DNA of 64,000 bases from Palsa-504 sp963818225 (GCA_963818225.1 CAWFRO010000016.1:1-64000), one strand, 5' to 3'; positions 9,000-18,107 are shown, counted from the stretch's first letter. Notes: generated by a model from the letters alone, not told the origin. Numbers and translations are program-made.

Positions 9000-9794
9000 G
9001 TGTCCGCATCCTTTCCTTGCTCGATGAAATGCCGGGGAAACCGTCTATCAGTCAGTTCATCCGCAATCTCGCGGTGGTAAAGGCGATGGCGGCTCGCCTG
9101 ATATTGGCCGGCGCGGGATCAATGGGGTGGATGTTGACTTGAACAGCGAAGGGGTTCCTTTCACACGGCTCATTCGCGCGCGCCCTGTAAAAGCCCGTGG
9201 TGCAGTCATATCAGCAGCCGCGAAGGTTGCCTATTGTTTGACGACGACGGACGGCCGCACCAGTCAGCTCCGGTGGCATGGACTGATCTGGCGTCAGGCC
9301 GCTGCGAACTTGACCCGGCGGGGAAAGAGCGGCCAGGACCACACATCTGGTCTGCTTGGCGGACGAGCAGGAGTCCGACGCGAACGGGCGAAAGCCGCTG
9401 GCGTCGGGCTCCATGAATCCATCGATAAATCCTTCCTCGAAGACGGCGGCCTTTACTGAGTCGTCCGCGAACGGGTTAATCGTTGGCATACTGATTCCCC
9501 TGGGGCGAACAGCGCCGCCAGACACCGTCAGGTTGATCCAGCTGTAGAGCGACCAAAGCTGGCTTATGTGGAGGCGAAGTGAATGTCACGTGGAGATCAC
9601 GTGGAGGCACGGGGCGTCGGTCAGGAGCACGGGTACTCTTCCGCTTCCCGCGGCGACTCTGCCCGTACGACTCGTTCGGGACGGACGATAACGCTACGGA
9701 GCACGGCAGTTATGTCGGTCGAGCCAATGCGGCATCGACCCGTCGAACGGCCAGTCACCGGTTGAGTAGGTGACGCCTAGTTCACGGGTGTCGG
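9000..9794. other. Long gap with no confident gene
   Basis: About 800 bp separate the BON gene from the first epoxide hydrolase. The only thing of note is a minus-strand frame discussed separately (9211-9492). Two CACGTG palindromes lie close together near 9593-9610. I see no RNA gene or mobile element in it. Confidence 0.4.
9211..9492 (-). CDS. Possible short peptide gene, unrecognised
   Basis: A frame of 93 codons starts at an ATG at 9492 preceded by AGGGGAATCAGT, a plausible ribosome site. The first 40 residues are acidic and Phe-rich (PFADDSVKAAVFEEGFIDGF) and are followed by a Ser/Cys-rich patch (SDSCSSAKQTRC). The remainder is basic and resembles random high-GC translation. This leader-then-core look recalls ribosomally made peptide precursors, but no modification enzyme lies nearby and I recognise no family. 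It could be chance. Confidence 0.25.
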   Translation of the reverse strand, partial: SMPTINPFADDSVKAAVFEEGFIDGFMEPDASGFRPFASDSCSSAKQTRCVVLAALSPPGQVRSGLTPDQSMPPELTGAAVRRRQTIGNLRGC

Positions 9795-11003
9795 CTAGCG
9801 CAGCGAGCGGAAGGCGGCGCGCAACTCTTCCGAGAAGAGCCCTGGTTCCTCCCAAGCGGCGAAGTGACCGCCCTTGTCCACCTCGTTGAAGTAGATGACG
9901 TTGGGGTACGCCTTCTCGACCCAGCTGCGCGGGGTCCGCCAGATCTCCCCGGGGAACGTGGTGAAGCCGACCGGAATCGAGACCGGCGTGGGAGCCTGGC
10001 CGGCCGCACGAGCATTTTCTTGTCCTTCTTCCCAGTACGAGCGCGCAGCCGACGCCCCGGTGCCTGTCAGCCAATACAGGGTGATGTTGTCGACGATGTG
10101 TTCCCGGGTGAGATTGCCTGAAGGTTGCCCGTCGACAAAACCGCGGGCGATCTTCTGGTAGCTGTCCGTATCGTGATCGATCATCCACGCCGCCAGCGCG
10201 ATGGGTGAATCCAGCAGGGCGTAGCCAATCGTCTCCGGGCGCGTCGCCTGCTCCACGAAGTACCCAGCGCCGGTCGCATGGAATTCGGCGAGCGCGTCGA
10301 GAGCGGCACGTTCTTCTGTCGAGGGCGGCGACTCGCTCAGGGCCTCGGCATCGCCCAGCGCTGGCGTGAGAAGGTTGGTGTGAATGCCGATCAGCCCGTC
10401 GGGTGCCAGGCGGCCCATCGCGTCGGTGACCTGGGAGCCCACGTCGCCCCCCTGCGCGACGTACCGGGTGTAACCCAGGCGCCGCATCAGCTCCGCCCAC
10501 GCCTGTCCGATACGGATGGGGCCCCAGCCGAGCTCGGTCGGCTCGCCGGAGAACCCGTAGCCGGGGATCGACGGCAGCACGAGGTGGAACGCGTCCTCAG
10601 CGCGGCCGCCGTGCGCGGTCGGGTCGGTGAGTGGACCGATAGTCTCGAGCAGCTCGACGACCGAGCCCGGCCAGCCGTGCGTCATGATCAACGGCAACGC
10701 GTTCTTGTGTGCCGACTCGACGTGGATGAAGTGGATATCCAGCCCGTCGATCTCGGTCTTGAACTGCGGCAGCGCGTTCAATTTCGCCTCGCACCGGCGC
10801 CAGTCGTACTCGGTCGTCCAGTAGCGCGCGAGGTTCTGTATCGCCGCCAATTGCACACCCTGCGACCGATCGGTGACAAGTTCCCTGGTCGGCCAGCGCG
10901 CCGCATTGATGCGGCGGCGCAACTCGTCGATCTCGCCCTGAGGTACTTCGATCCGGAACGGCCGGACCGCGCTCTCCGCGCTCGCAGTCGTGGTGTCGCT
11001 CAT
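9795..11003 (-). CDS. Epoxide hydrolase (EHN/microsomal type)
   Basis: This 402-residue enzyme belongs to the alpha/beta-hydrolase epoxide hydrolases with an N-terminal EHN domain. That domain covers about residues 10-120 and contains EIDELRRRINAARWP and YDWRRCEAKLNALPQF. The oxyanion-hole motif is THGWPGS, the nucleophile is the Asp in QGGDVGSQVT, and the C-terminal His lies in GGHFAAWEEP. Such enzymes open epoxides to diols through an alkyl-enzyme ester. The ATG at 11003 has AGGA upstream. A close paralogue follows upstream at 11560-12743 on the same strand, indicating a local duplication. Confidence 0.88.
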   Translation of the reverse strand: MSDTTTASAESAVRPFRIEVPQGEIDELRRRINAARWPTRELVTDRSQGVQLAAIQNLARYWTTEYDWRRCEAKLNALPQFKTEIDGLDIHFIHVESAHKNALPLIMTHGWPGSVVELLETIGPLTDPTAHGGRAEDAFHLVLPSIPGYGFSGEPTELGWGPIRIGQAWAELMRRLGYTRYVAQGGDVGSQVTDAMGRLAPDGLIGIHTNLLTPALGDAEALSESPPSTEERAALDALAEFHATGAGYFVEQATRPETIGYALLDSPIALAAWMIDHDTDSYQKIARGFVDGQPSGNLTREHIVDNITLYWLTGTGASAARSYWEEGQENARAAGQAPTPVSIPVGFTTFPGEIWRTPRSWVEKAYPNVIYFNEVDKGGHFAAWEEPGLFSEELRAAFRSLR

Positions 11004-11530
11004 GATCGTGTCCTCCCGTTCGCCTCCGCCAGGCGCCTTCTCGATCGTCAAGTGTCGCGACGTCGAAGCGAAGATCCCTCGATGAGCATAGAACCGGAGA
11101 CCCATCAAGCGAGAGGCGGCGCACGACTCACGCGCGCCGTTGGCGATCGGCAATGACTCCCGACGAAGCTTTCGCTCGGACAACCGGCCCGCCGAGCTCC
11201 GATCACCGCGGCCAAGACGTAGCAGCGCTCAGATTGCCCGTTCTGTCGTCACCATGGGCCGCATCGCCAAGCGCCAGTCACGCGCATAGGCGGATCTCGC
11301 GCCGTGACCGGCACCAGCAATCGTTACTCTGGGCGACTAACGTTCCTGAGCTTGAGTGAACCGACCGATTAGCGACGGCTGAGGCCTGCGTTCTCCGAGG
11401 GGCAAGCGTGACCTTTCGTATACGTTCACCTGGCCCCCTTGACCTGTATTCGTTGTCCTGCGGTCACAGTCACGCTTGGGGCTGGAGGGCGGGCACGTAT
11501 GCTCAGCGGGCCATCCCCGGATGTGGCCGT
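11004..11530. other. Gap between the two epoxide hydrolase genes
   Basis: This stretch lies between two same-strand paralogues. It contains no conserved coding frame. It presumably carries the promoter of the downstream copy. Confidence 0.4.
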
Positions 11531-11569
11531 GCTGCGCTAACTCATCCCCTGAGGATGAGTTAGCGCAGC
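11531..11569. terminator. Perfect 17-bp hairpin overlapping the stop codon
   Basis: Arms GCTGCGCTAACTCATCC (11531-11547) and GGATGAGTTAGCGCAGC (11553-11569) pair perfectly around a five-base loop. The TAA stop of the second epoxide hydrolase (11560-11562) lies within one arm, so the terminator begins inside the last codons of the gene. Confidence 0.75.
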
Positions 11570-12743
11570 GACTTGAAGGCCGCCCGGATCTCGGTCGCGA
11601 ACAGTTCGGGCTCCTCCCAGGCGGCAAAAGTGGCCGCCCCTGTGGACCTCGTTGAAGTAGCTGAGGGTGGGGTAGGCCTTCTCGACCCAGCTGCGCGGGG
11701 CCCGGAAGATCTCGCCGGGGAACGTGGTGAAGCCGACCGGGACCGAGACCGCCCGGGGAGCCTGCCCGGCCCGCGAAGGCTGCGGCTCGTCCTGTCTCCC
11801 AGTACTCTCGGGCGGCGGATGTCCCGGTGCCGGTCAGCCAGTACAGCGTGATGTTGTCGAGGATGCTGTCCCGGGTCAGGTGACCCGCGGGCTGCTTGTC
11901 GAGGAAGGCGCGGGAAATCTTGTAGTAGCTGTCGGTGTCGTGGTCGAGCAGCCAGGCCGCCAGGGCGACCGGTGAATCCAGCAGGGCGTAGCCGATCGTC
12001 TGCGGCCGGGTGGCCTGTTCGATGAAGTAGGCGCTGCCGCTGGTGCGGAAGGTGGCGAACGCGTCGAGCGCTTCGCGTTCCTGCTCGGAGGGCTCCGCCG
12101 GCGGGGGGCCGATCAGCGCCGTCTGGAGCAAGTTGAGGTGGATGCCGAGCAGCCCCTCGGGTGCCTGGCGGCCCATCGCGTCGGTGACGTAGGCGCCCAC
12201 GTCGCCGCCCTGGGCGACGTAGCGGGTATAGCCGAGGCGGCGCATCAGCTCCGCCCAGGCCCCTGCGATACGGCCTGGGTCCCAGCCGACCTCGGCTGGC
12301 TCGCCGGAGAAACCGTAGCCGGGCAGGGACGGTATCACGAGATCGAACGCGTCCCCGGCGGAGCCGCCGTGCGCAGTCGGGTCGCTGAGCGGGCCGACGA
12401 CCCCGAGCAGTTCGATGACCGAGCCGGGCCAGCCGTGCGTGACGGTCAGCGGCAGCGCGTTCTGGTGCGGCGACTTCACGTGGATGAAGTGGATGTCCAC
12501 CCCGTCGATCTCGGTCGTGAACTGCGGTAGCGCGTTCAGTTTCGCCTCGCACCGGCGCCAGTCGTACTCAGTGGCCCAGTAGCGCGCGAGTTCCTGGATC
12601 GTGGTCAGCTGCACCCCCTGGGACCGGTCGGTGACGAGCTCCTTGCTGGGCCAGCGCGTCGCGGCGATGCGCCGCCGAAGGTCGGCGATCGCTTCGCCGG
12701 GCATGTCGACCCGGAAGGGACGGATCTCGGTTTCGTTGGACAT
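11560..12743 (-). pseudogene. Second EHN epoxide hydrolase, two frameshifts
   Basis: The first 300 residues are intact and closely parallel the gene at 9795-11003. They include the EHN domain, THGWPGS, QGGDVGAYVTDAMG and the cap region. Alignment of the two DNAs shows one extra base between 11770 and 11803 and another at about 11626-11635, which put the last 75 codons into three different frames. The correct C-terminus (GGHFAAWEEPELF, AFKSLR) is still readable and ends at 11560. It is either a recent pseudogene or an intact gene with sequencing errors. Read literally, the first frame runs on to 11337 with an unrelated tail. Confidence 0.75.
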
Positions 12744-12895
12744 AGTCTCAACCTCTCTGGATTGGCTGACGACGGACGGCCGCGGAGGAATCTGAGGCTC
12801 GCGTGAGCTGCGCGCTTCGGCGCTGGCCCGGATCCAGCCCGGGGATGACGGCTAGTCCCCGGCAGCCTGCGGGCTGGACTGTGCGCCGCAGCAGG

Positions 12896-13825
12896 TCAGT
12901 CCCGGAAGGGGGCCAGGAACGCGGTCAGCGCGGCCAGCAGCTGCTCGGGAGCCTGCTCGGCGACCCAGTGGCCGCTGCCGGTGAGGACCATGGTCTGCAC
13001 GTCGTCCGCGGCGAGCTTCATCGTGTTTCCGACCCCTTCACCAGTGCTTTCCTCACCGCCGATCGCCAGCACGGGCAGGGTCAGCCGCCGGGTCTTCCGC
13101 TGCTCGTTCTGCGCGATGGTGACGGGAATCGCGCGGTAGAACCCGAAGCTGCCGCGCAGGGCGTCGGGGTCGGCGGCGAGGGTGTCGATGTAGTACTTGA
13201 CGGCGTAGTCAGGCAGCTTGTGCGTCCCGGCCGAGGCGTCGAACTCCGCGCCGAAGAAGATATCTTCCCGCCCGGCGACGAGCTGTTCGTTTACCTTGGG
13301 GAGCTGGTTGAAGGCGAGGTGCCAGAGCCGGGCGTTGAGCAGCGGGGGCAGGAACAGGGGCGGTGACGGAGACACCCCCGGCAGGGGCGCCTCGGAGACG
13401 ACCAGCCGGTCGAGCCGGCCGGGGTGATCGGCAGCCAGGGCGTAAGCGATCGGCATGCCGACGTCGGTTCCGTACACGGCGAACCGCTGGTGACCCAGTG
13501 CGTCTATCAGCGCGACCAGGTCGCCCGCGAGAGTGCCGGTGTCGTACCCGCCCTGGGGCTTGTCCGACAGCCCGATGCCGCGCTGGTCGACCGCGATGAC
13601 AGAGAAGTCCCGAGCCAGGGCCGGCATCACCATGCGCCAGGCGTACCAGGTCTGGGGCCAGCCGTGCACCAGCAGCAGCGGCGGGCCGCCGCCGCCGGTG
13701 ACCGCATGGAGACGCAGTTCGCCGGTGTCGACGTACCGGCTGGTGAACGTGTCCGTGAACCCAGCTGGCAGGTTGGGCGCACCGGAGACGGAGCCGGGGC
13801 CTTCCGGGCTAGACGGTGAAGTCAT
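12896..13825 (-). CDS. Alpha/beta hydrolase (epoxide hydrolase/dehalogenase-like)
   Basis: This 309-residue protein carries the alpha/beta-hydrolase fold. The oxyanion motif is LLVHGWPQTW, the strand before the nucleophile elbow is FAVYGTDVGMP with Asp as the likely nucleophile, and the catalytic His lies in GSGHWVAEQAPEQ. An Asp nucleophile with an HGWPQ motif is typical of soluble epoxide hydrolases and fluoroacetate/haloalkane dehalogenases. The start is the ATG at 13825 with GAGGGGAATCCTC before it. It is the third hydrolase in a row on this strand but is not a close copy of the other two. Confidence 0.85.
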   Translation of the reverse strand: MTSPSSPEGPGSVSGAPNLPAGFTDTFTSRYVDTGELRLHAVTGGGGPPLLLVHGWPQTWYAWRMVMPALARDFSVIAVDQRGIGLSDKPQGGYDTGTLAGDLVALIDALGHQRFAVYGTDVGMPIAYALAADHPGRLDRLVVSEAPLPGVSPSPPLFLPPLLNARLWHLAFNQLPKVNEQLVAGREDIFFGAEFDASAGTHKLPDYAVKYYIDTLAADPDALRGSFGFYRAIPVTIAQNEQRKTRRLTLPVLAIGGEESTGEGVGNTMKLAADDVQTMVLTGSGHWVAEQAPEQLLAALTAFLAPFRD

Positions 13826-14056
13826 GAGGATTCCCCTCGAAGCTGGCGCGCGTTTAACCGGGACATATTCGCGTGGATAACACCCACAATTAGCGGCCAT
13901 ATCGAGGCAGTGCGGAGACCGTGTGCAGGCTGTATGGAGGCGTACCTGCGCCTGTCCTCAGGACCACGATGACCCTGTCGGGCTTGGTCGGTTACGGTGC
14001 CGAGGCAAGAAGACGAGGGCGCGCCAGAAAGCTCCTGAGATGGAGTTTTTGCTGTT
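13826..14056. other. Gap before the tRNA-Gly fragment
   Basis: No conserved coding frame or RNA gene was seen here. Together with 14101-14286, this non-coding stretch of about 460 bp contains only the tRNA-Gly 3' fragment. Confidence 0.35.
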
Positions 14057-14100
14057 GGGGCGGTGACGAGAATCGGACTCGCGCTATCAGCTTGGGAATC
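14057..14100 (-). pseudogene. tRNA-Gly(CCC) 3'-half fragment, candidate att site
   Basis: Read on the minus strand from about 14100, the sequence gives an anticodon loop TTCCCAA (anticodon CCC) and a stem GCTG. It continues with a variable region, a T arm GCGAG-TCCGATT-CTCGT, an acceptor 3' strand CACCGCC and a CCA-like end. The 5' side does not supply the matching anticodon stem, D arm or acceptor strand. As with the tRNA-Thr pieces, the break is at the anticodon loop, where many integrases recombine. No integrase gene is seen nearby. Confidence 0.55.
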
Positions 14101-14286
14101 TGCTCTGCGCCAGCACGAGCTGGGTCATCGTGACGTTTTGCGCGCTGCTGTCCGCCTGTGCCCGTTCATCAGACCTCGTGCGCCTGCTGCTTAGTGCACG
14201 TCGGGTGCACGCCCGCGCGTCGGCGCAAAAGTCGTCATCGACTCGCGCGTCGGCGAGACGTCATCGAGCGCGGACTGCCAGCGCTC

Positions 14287-14583
14287 TTACCCTCCGGCCA
14301 TGGCGCCGACTACGAGATAGGGTTCTGTCCCGGCGGCGACGGCTTGGGGCAGCGGGGCGTCGGGCGGGTCGTGGGACAGATCCAGCTCACAAGCGAAGAA
14401 CCGAATGAAGGCACGCCGAGGGCCGCCGTCGTGACCGCGGATGGTCCCGCGCAGCATCGGGTAGCGGGCCTCCAAGGCGTCCAGCACTGACCGCTGAGTC
14501 ACCGCGCCAGTGACATCGAGCTGCACCTCGCCGTCGATGCGGGCAAGGCTTCGCAAGTGCGCGGGGAGCACGACCCGGATCAT
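14287..14583 (-). CDS. MoaD/ThiS-like ubiquitin-fold protein
   Basis: This 98-residue protein has a beta-grasp pattern: a first strand MIRVVLPAHLRSLA, a helix with VLDALEARYPMLRG, and a C-terminus VVGAMAGG. The final Gly-Gly is the hallmark of sulfur-carrier MoaD/ThiS proteins, which are adenylated and thiocarboxylated. Its ATG overlaps the stop of the upstream Asp-box propeller gene by four bases, so the two are translationally coupled. Molybdopterin or thiamine genes are absent nearby, so a dedicated role with the propeller is more likely than general cofactor synthesis. Confidence 0.8.
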   Translation of the reverse strand: MIRVVLPAHLRSLARIDGEVQLDVTGAVTQRSVLDALEARYPMLRGTIRGHDGGPRRAFIRFFACELDLSHDPPDAPLPQAVAAGTEPYLVVGAMAGG

Positions 14584-15695
14584 GGCAGCGTCTGCACCTC
14601 GACCGACAGGACGGCCGGCAGATCACGGACGATCGGCGCCCAGTTGTCACCGGAGTCCGCCGAGGCGTAGATCTGGCCGCCGGTGGTGCCGAAGTACACC
14701 CCGCAGGAATCCAGCGAGTCTACGGCCATCGCGTCACGCAGCACGTTCACGTAGCAGTTCTCCTGCGGCAGGCCCGCGGTCAGCGGTTCCCAGTCATCGC
14801 CGCCGGTGCGGCTGCGGTAGACCCGCAGTTTTCCCTCAGGCGGGAAGTGCTCGGCGTCGCTGGTGATCGGGACCACGTAGATTGTGTCCGGCTCGTGGGC
14901 GTGCACGTCGATGGGAAAGCCGAAGTCAGACGGCAGGTTCCCGGAGATCTCCCGCCAGGACTCGCCGCCGTTATCGCTACGCATCACGTCCCAATGCTTC
15001 TGCATGAACAGCACGTCCGGCCGAGCCGGATGCATCGCTAGGCGGTGCACGCAGTGCCCGACCTCGGCGTCCGGGTCGGGAATGCCCTCGGACTGCAGAC
15101 CCTGGTTGATCGGCCGCCAGGTCTGGCCCGTGTCATCGGAGCGGAACGCGCCTGCCGCTGAGATAGCGGTGAACATCCGGCCCTGCTTCATGGGGTCCAG
15201 CAGGATCGTGTGCAGGCACATCCCGCCCGCGCCCGGCTGCCAGGACGGGCCGGACTTGTGGCCGCGAAGTCCGGGCAGCTCCTGCCAGCTCTGCCCGCCG
15301 TCACCGGAGCGGAACAGCCCAGCGTCCTCGACTCCGGCGTACACCATGTCCGGGTCGTCCAGCGACGGCTCCAGATGCCAGACCCGCGCGAACTCCCACG
15401 GGTGCGCTGTCCCGTCGTACCACTGGTGGGTGCCGGGAGTGCCCTGGTAGGCGAACTGGTTACCCACCGGCTCCCAGGTCGCGCCGCCGTCGTCGGAGCG
15501 CTGGATTACCTGCCCTGACCAGCCGCTGGACTGCGACGCGTACAGCCGGTCGGGGTCGGCTGGCGAGCCTTTCACATGGTAGATCTCCCAGCCTGCGAAG
15601 TGCGGGCCGCTGACCTCCCACTGCTTGCGCGTGCCGTCCGAGGTCAGGACGAACGCGCCCTTGCGCGTGCCTGCAAGTACCCGTACACCGCTCAT
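14580..15695 (-). CDS. Asp-box (BNR) beta-propeller, sialidase-like protein
   Basis: This 371-residue protein has at least five Asp-box motifs: SDDGGATW, SGDGGQSW, SDDTGQTW, SDNGGESW and SADSGDNW. They are spaced as in six-bladed sialidase or YVTN/BNR-type propellers. There is no signal peptide, so it is probably cytoplasmic. The sialidase catalytic arginines and tyrosine cannot be placed with confidence, so a true glycosidase activity is doubtful. The gene is translationally coupled to the MoaD-like gene through a four-base overlap, which argues for a shared function. Confidence 0.8.
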   Translation of the reverse strand: MSGVRVLAGTRKGAFVLTSDGTRKQWEVSGPHFAGWEIYHVKGSPADPDRLYASQSSGWSGQVIQRSDDGGATWEPVGNQFAYQGTPGTHQWYDGTAHPWEFARVWHLEPSLDDPDMVYAGVEDAGLFRSGDGGQSWQELPGLRGHKSGPSWQPGAGGMCLHTILLDPMKQGRMFTAISAAGAFRSDDTGQTWRPINQGLQSEGIPDPDAEVGHCVHRLAMHPARPDVLFMQKHWDVMRSDNGGESWREISGNLPSDFGFPIDVHAHEPDTIYVVPITSDAEHFPPEGKLRVYRSRTGGDDWEPLTAGLPQENCYVNVLRDAMAVDSLDSCGVYFGTTGGQIYASADSGDNWAPIVRDLPAVLSVEVQTLP

Positions 15696-15923
15696 CCCTG
15701 CTCCTCTCAGTCCTGCCCGGCGCGACGAAACGCCCGGCCCGGCCGGTCATGATCACGGCTGACCTGGCGATCGCCGCCAGGTACAGCTATCACGGCCCGC
15801 TGACATCCTGACCGAGAGCAGCCGTCAAACTCATCGCGACAGTGGAAATCACGCCCGCACTTGAACTGCAGGGTTGGGACGAGGGTGATTGATACGACAC
15901 AGACCAGACTGGCTCTGTTGCTG

Positions 15924-16337
15924 TCACCCGACGCTCGGTGGGATCTCAACTGAGATGCTGGTGGCTTTGACGGCGGCGACCGCGAGCATGCCTGGTTCCA
16001 GGCCGAGTTCGTCGGCGGCTTCGCGGCTGACCAGCGATACGAACCGGTGCGGTCCGGCCTGGATCTCCACCTGAGCCATCACAGTGTCGCGGACGATGCG
16101 GGTGACCAGGCCGGGAAACCGGTTCCGCATCGAATGGGCCACCACCATCGCGTGCTGGTCATAGCTGGCCTCTTCGGCTAGATCCTGGGCCAGCCTCGCC
16201 AGGGCGGCGCCGTCCACGGTCTGCCGCCCGGAGGCATCGGTGATGGTCTCGATCCGGCCCCGGTCCGCCCAGCGGCGCAACGTGTCAGTGCTAACCCCCA
16301 GGAGACCAGCAGCCTCCTTGATCCGGAACATCGGCAT
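15924..16337 (-). CDS. HTH (MerR-like) plus Mop/TOBE molybdate-binding regulator
   Basis: This 137-residue protein begins with a MerR/excisionase-type helix-turn-helix (FRIKEAAGLLGVSTDTLRRW, residues 4-23). It ends with a Mop/TOBE domain (about 70-137) containing VMAQVEIQAGPHRFVSLVSR and LGLEPGMLAVAAVKATSISV, the molybdate/tungstate-binding pattern. This architecture is known for molybdate-responsive regulators of the mod genes in actinobacteria. Here the mod locus is about 42 kb away. The gap of 228 bp on its 3' side, before the propeller gene start, holds nothing recognised. Confidence 0.82.
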   Translation of the reverse strand: MPMFRIKEAAGLLGVSTDTLRRWADRGRIETITDASGRQTVDGAALARLAQDLAEEASYDQHAMVVAHSMRNRFPGLVTRIVRDTVMAQVEIQAGPHRFVSLVSREAADELGLEPGMLAVAAVKATSISVEIPPSVG

Positions 16338-16733
16338 TCCCGTGAACCTACAGCAGCCGGCCTAGGCTCTCCAGACCGGCCGCGGTCAGCTCATGCCGGT
16401 CGCCGCCGACCCGCCCCAAAGGTGCGAGCATCCCTCTGCTACCCCGGACTCGCGACTCGAGGAGGCGCCGCCGCGGCGGCCCGGTGAGAAACTCGGGAGA
16501 TCTCTGAGCCAGTTTCCCCCTGTAGTTGAAACTTGGACAATAAGGTGAGGGCTGAGGGCCGGTAGCTCGGGCGGCGGCCGGCCGGGCATCAGAGGGGCGT
16601 GCCCAACAAGCGGCAGCCGGGGCCGGTGCTGGTGGTTGCGCAGCGCAATCGGATCGTCAAGTTTGACACTTGCCTGGCGCAATATGCTTTACGTCGCCTG
16701 AGAAGCAGGTCAGGGCCTGGTTACGGTGACCTG
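16338..16733. other. Gap upstream of the TauE/SafE gene
   Basis: This stretch of about 400 bp lies between divergent genes. I saw similar short words (gttgaaacttggac, tcaagtttgacactt) in opposite orientation near 16526 and 16658, which could be a decayed terminal repeat or an operator. No coding frame is supported. Confidence 0.3.
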
Positions 16734-17538
16734 GTGCTAGGTGCCGGGTGGACCGAGGTTGTGGCCCTCGCTGCGGCGTATGTCATCGCGGTGATAGCGA
16801 CTCCTGCGGGTATCTCGGGCGCGGTCCTTCTCCTGCCGTTTCAGGTCAGTGTGCTGGGCACGCCGAGCCCGGCCGTGACACCGACCAACCTGCTGTACAA
16901 CGTCGTCGCGACACCTGGAGCGCTGTACCGCTACTGGCGGCAAGGCCAGACCGGCGGGCGGCTGGCCCTGGTGCTCATCGCCGGAACCCTTCCCGGTGTC
17001 ATCTCCGGATCGATCATCCGCGTAGAACTGTTGCCCGGCCCCCGCGTCTTCGACCTCGTGGTCGCGGCCGTCCTGATCCCACTCGGCGCATGGCTGGCAT
17101 TCACCAGGCCTGCCAGGTCAACCCGATGCCGGTGAGCCGGACCGTCCGGCGCGGCTGATTCCCGTTCCTGTTCTGGTGGTTCTGTCTGCCGCGGTGGGCT
17201 GCGTCGGCGGTATCTACGGGATCGGCGGCGGGTCGATCCTGGCCCCGATCTTGATCGGGTCAGGCCGCAGGCCAGCCGAGGTCGCTCCTGCTGCCCTGGC
17301 CTCCACGTTCGTGACCTCGGTCGCGGGCGTGATCACATTCACCATCTTGTCCACCCACACGCACGGCACCGTGTCCCCTGACTGGCCAACCGGCATCGCC
17401 CTGGGTATCGGGGGCTTGGCGGGTGCCTACACCGGGGCCCGCATCCAGGGCAGGCTGCCTGACGCCGTGATCCGCCGCGTGATGGGCATCTTGGTCATCG
17501 CGATCGGTGCCCGGTACCTGTGGTCCGGGCTGAGCTGA
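16734..17538 (+). CDS. TauE/SafE family permease, frameshifted
   Basis: Two frames together make one TauE/SafE permease, a family of anion (sulfite, sulfoacetate) exporters. The first half has hydrophobic repeats including ATPAGISGAVLLLPF and TPTNLLYNVVATPGALYRYW. The second half, in the +1 frame from about 17130, has the internal repeat GGIYGIGGGSILAPILI and PAALASTFVTSVAG, and ends with GARYLWSGLS. The frame break lies between about 17105 and 17135. The GTG start at 16734 is chosen because coding resemblance begins there. About eight TM segments are expected. Confidence 0.7.
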
Positions 17539-17598
17539 CCCGCCCGGCCATGGACTTTGAGGCCGCGCTCGCCTGGCCCTGCTTTGGGTAGCTGGGTT

Positions 17599-18063
17599 TC
17601 AGGGCTGGTAGGGCGGGGCGACGCCCCAGCCCCAGCGCGGCACTGGAGCCTGCTGCACGACGTCGGCGCCAGGCTGGGAGTTGTACATGGCCAGCCGGGT
17701 GCCCCATTCCAGGTAGCCGACCAGTGCGGCCCGGAACTCGGGATCGGACGGCAGGTCCGCGTCGTCGGCGGCCAGGCTCATCAGCGAGGCGAACCGGAAC
17801 CGCTGATCGGCAGTGATGCCCAGGTCGCGGTGGTGGGCGAGCATGGCCGGATAGCCGCCGAGCCGCTCGGTGTATCCGGCTGGGCCATCGAAGACCTCGC
17901 ACCACCAGGTGGTGACATGCTCGCGGTGAGCGGCGCTGACCCCGCCGGGGAAAAAGGGGCTGAGCAGATCGTCGCCTTCCACCCGGTCGTAGAAACGGTT
18001 GATCATCCGCTCGATGGCGGCGCGGCCCCCTGCCCACTCATACAGCGTCGGTACGTCACCCAT
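17599..18063 (-). CDS. Group II truncated haemoglobin
   Basis: This 154-residue protein has the 2-on-2 globin pattern. It has Tyr B10 (Y25 in NRFYDRV), PFF before the CD region, proximal His in AMLAHHRDLGIT (about H77/78), and Trp G8 (W120 in GYLEWGTRLA), all typical of group II (GlbO-like) proteins. These bind O2 and NO and take part in detoxification or redox sensing. The gene starts at the ATG at 18063 and is preceded by the CBS gene on the same strand, with a hairpin between them that suggests separate transcription. Confidence 0.9.
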   Translation of the reverse strand: MGDVPTLYEWAGGRAAIERMINRFYDRVEGDDLLSPFFPGGVSAAHREHVTTWWCEVFDGPAGYTERLGGYPAMLAHHRDLGITADQRFRFASLMSLAADDADLPSDPEFRAALVGYLEWGTRLAMYNSQPGADVVQQAPVPRWGWGVAPPYQP

Positions 18064-18107
18064 GAAGCGGAGTGTAACACTGTAATCATCTCAAGCTTGC
18101 TGCCGTG

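Noticed and set aside
16526..16675. Terminal inverted repeat of an insertion sequence
   Set aside because: The similar words are short and imperfect, and no transposase remnant lies between or beside them.
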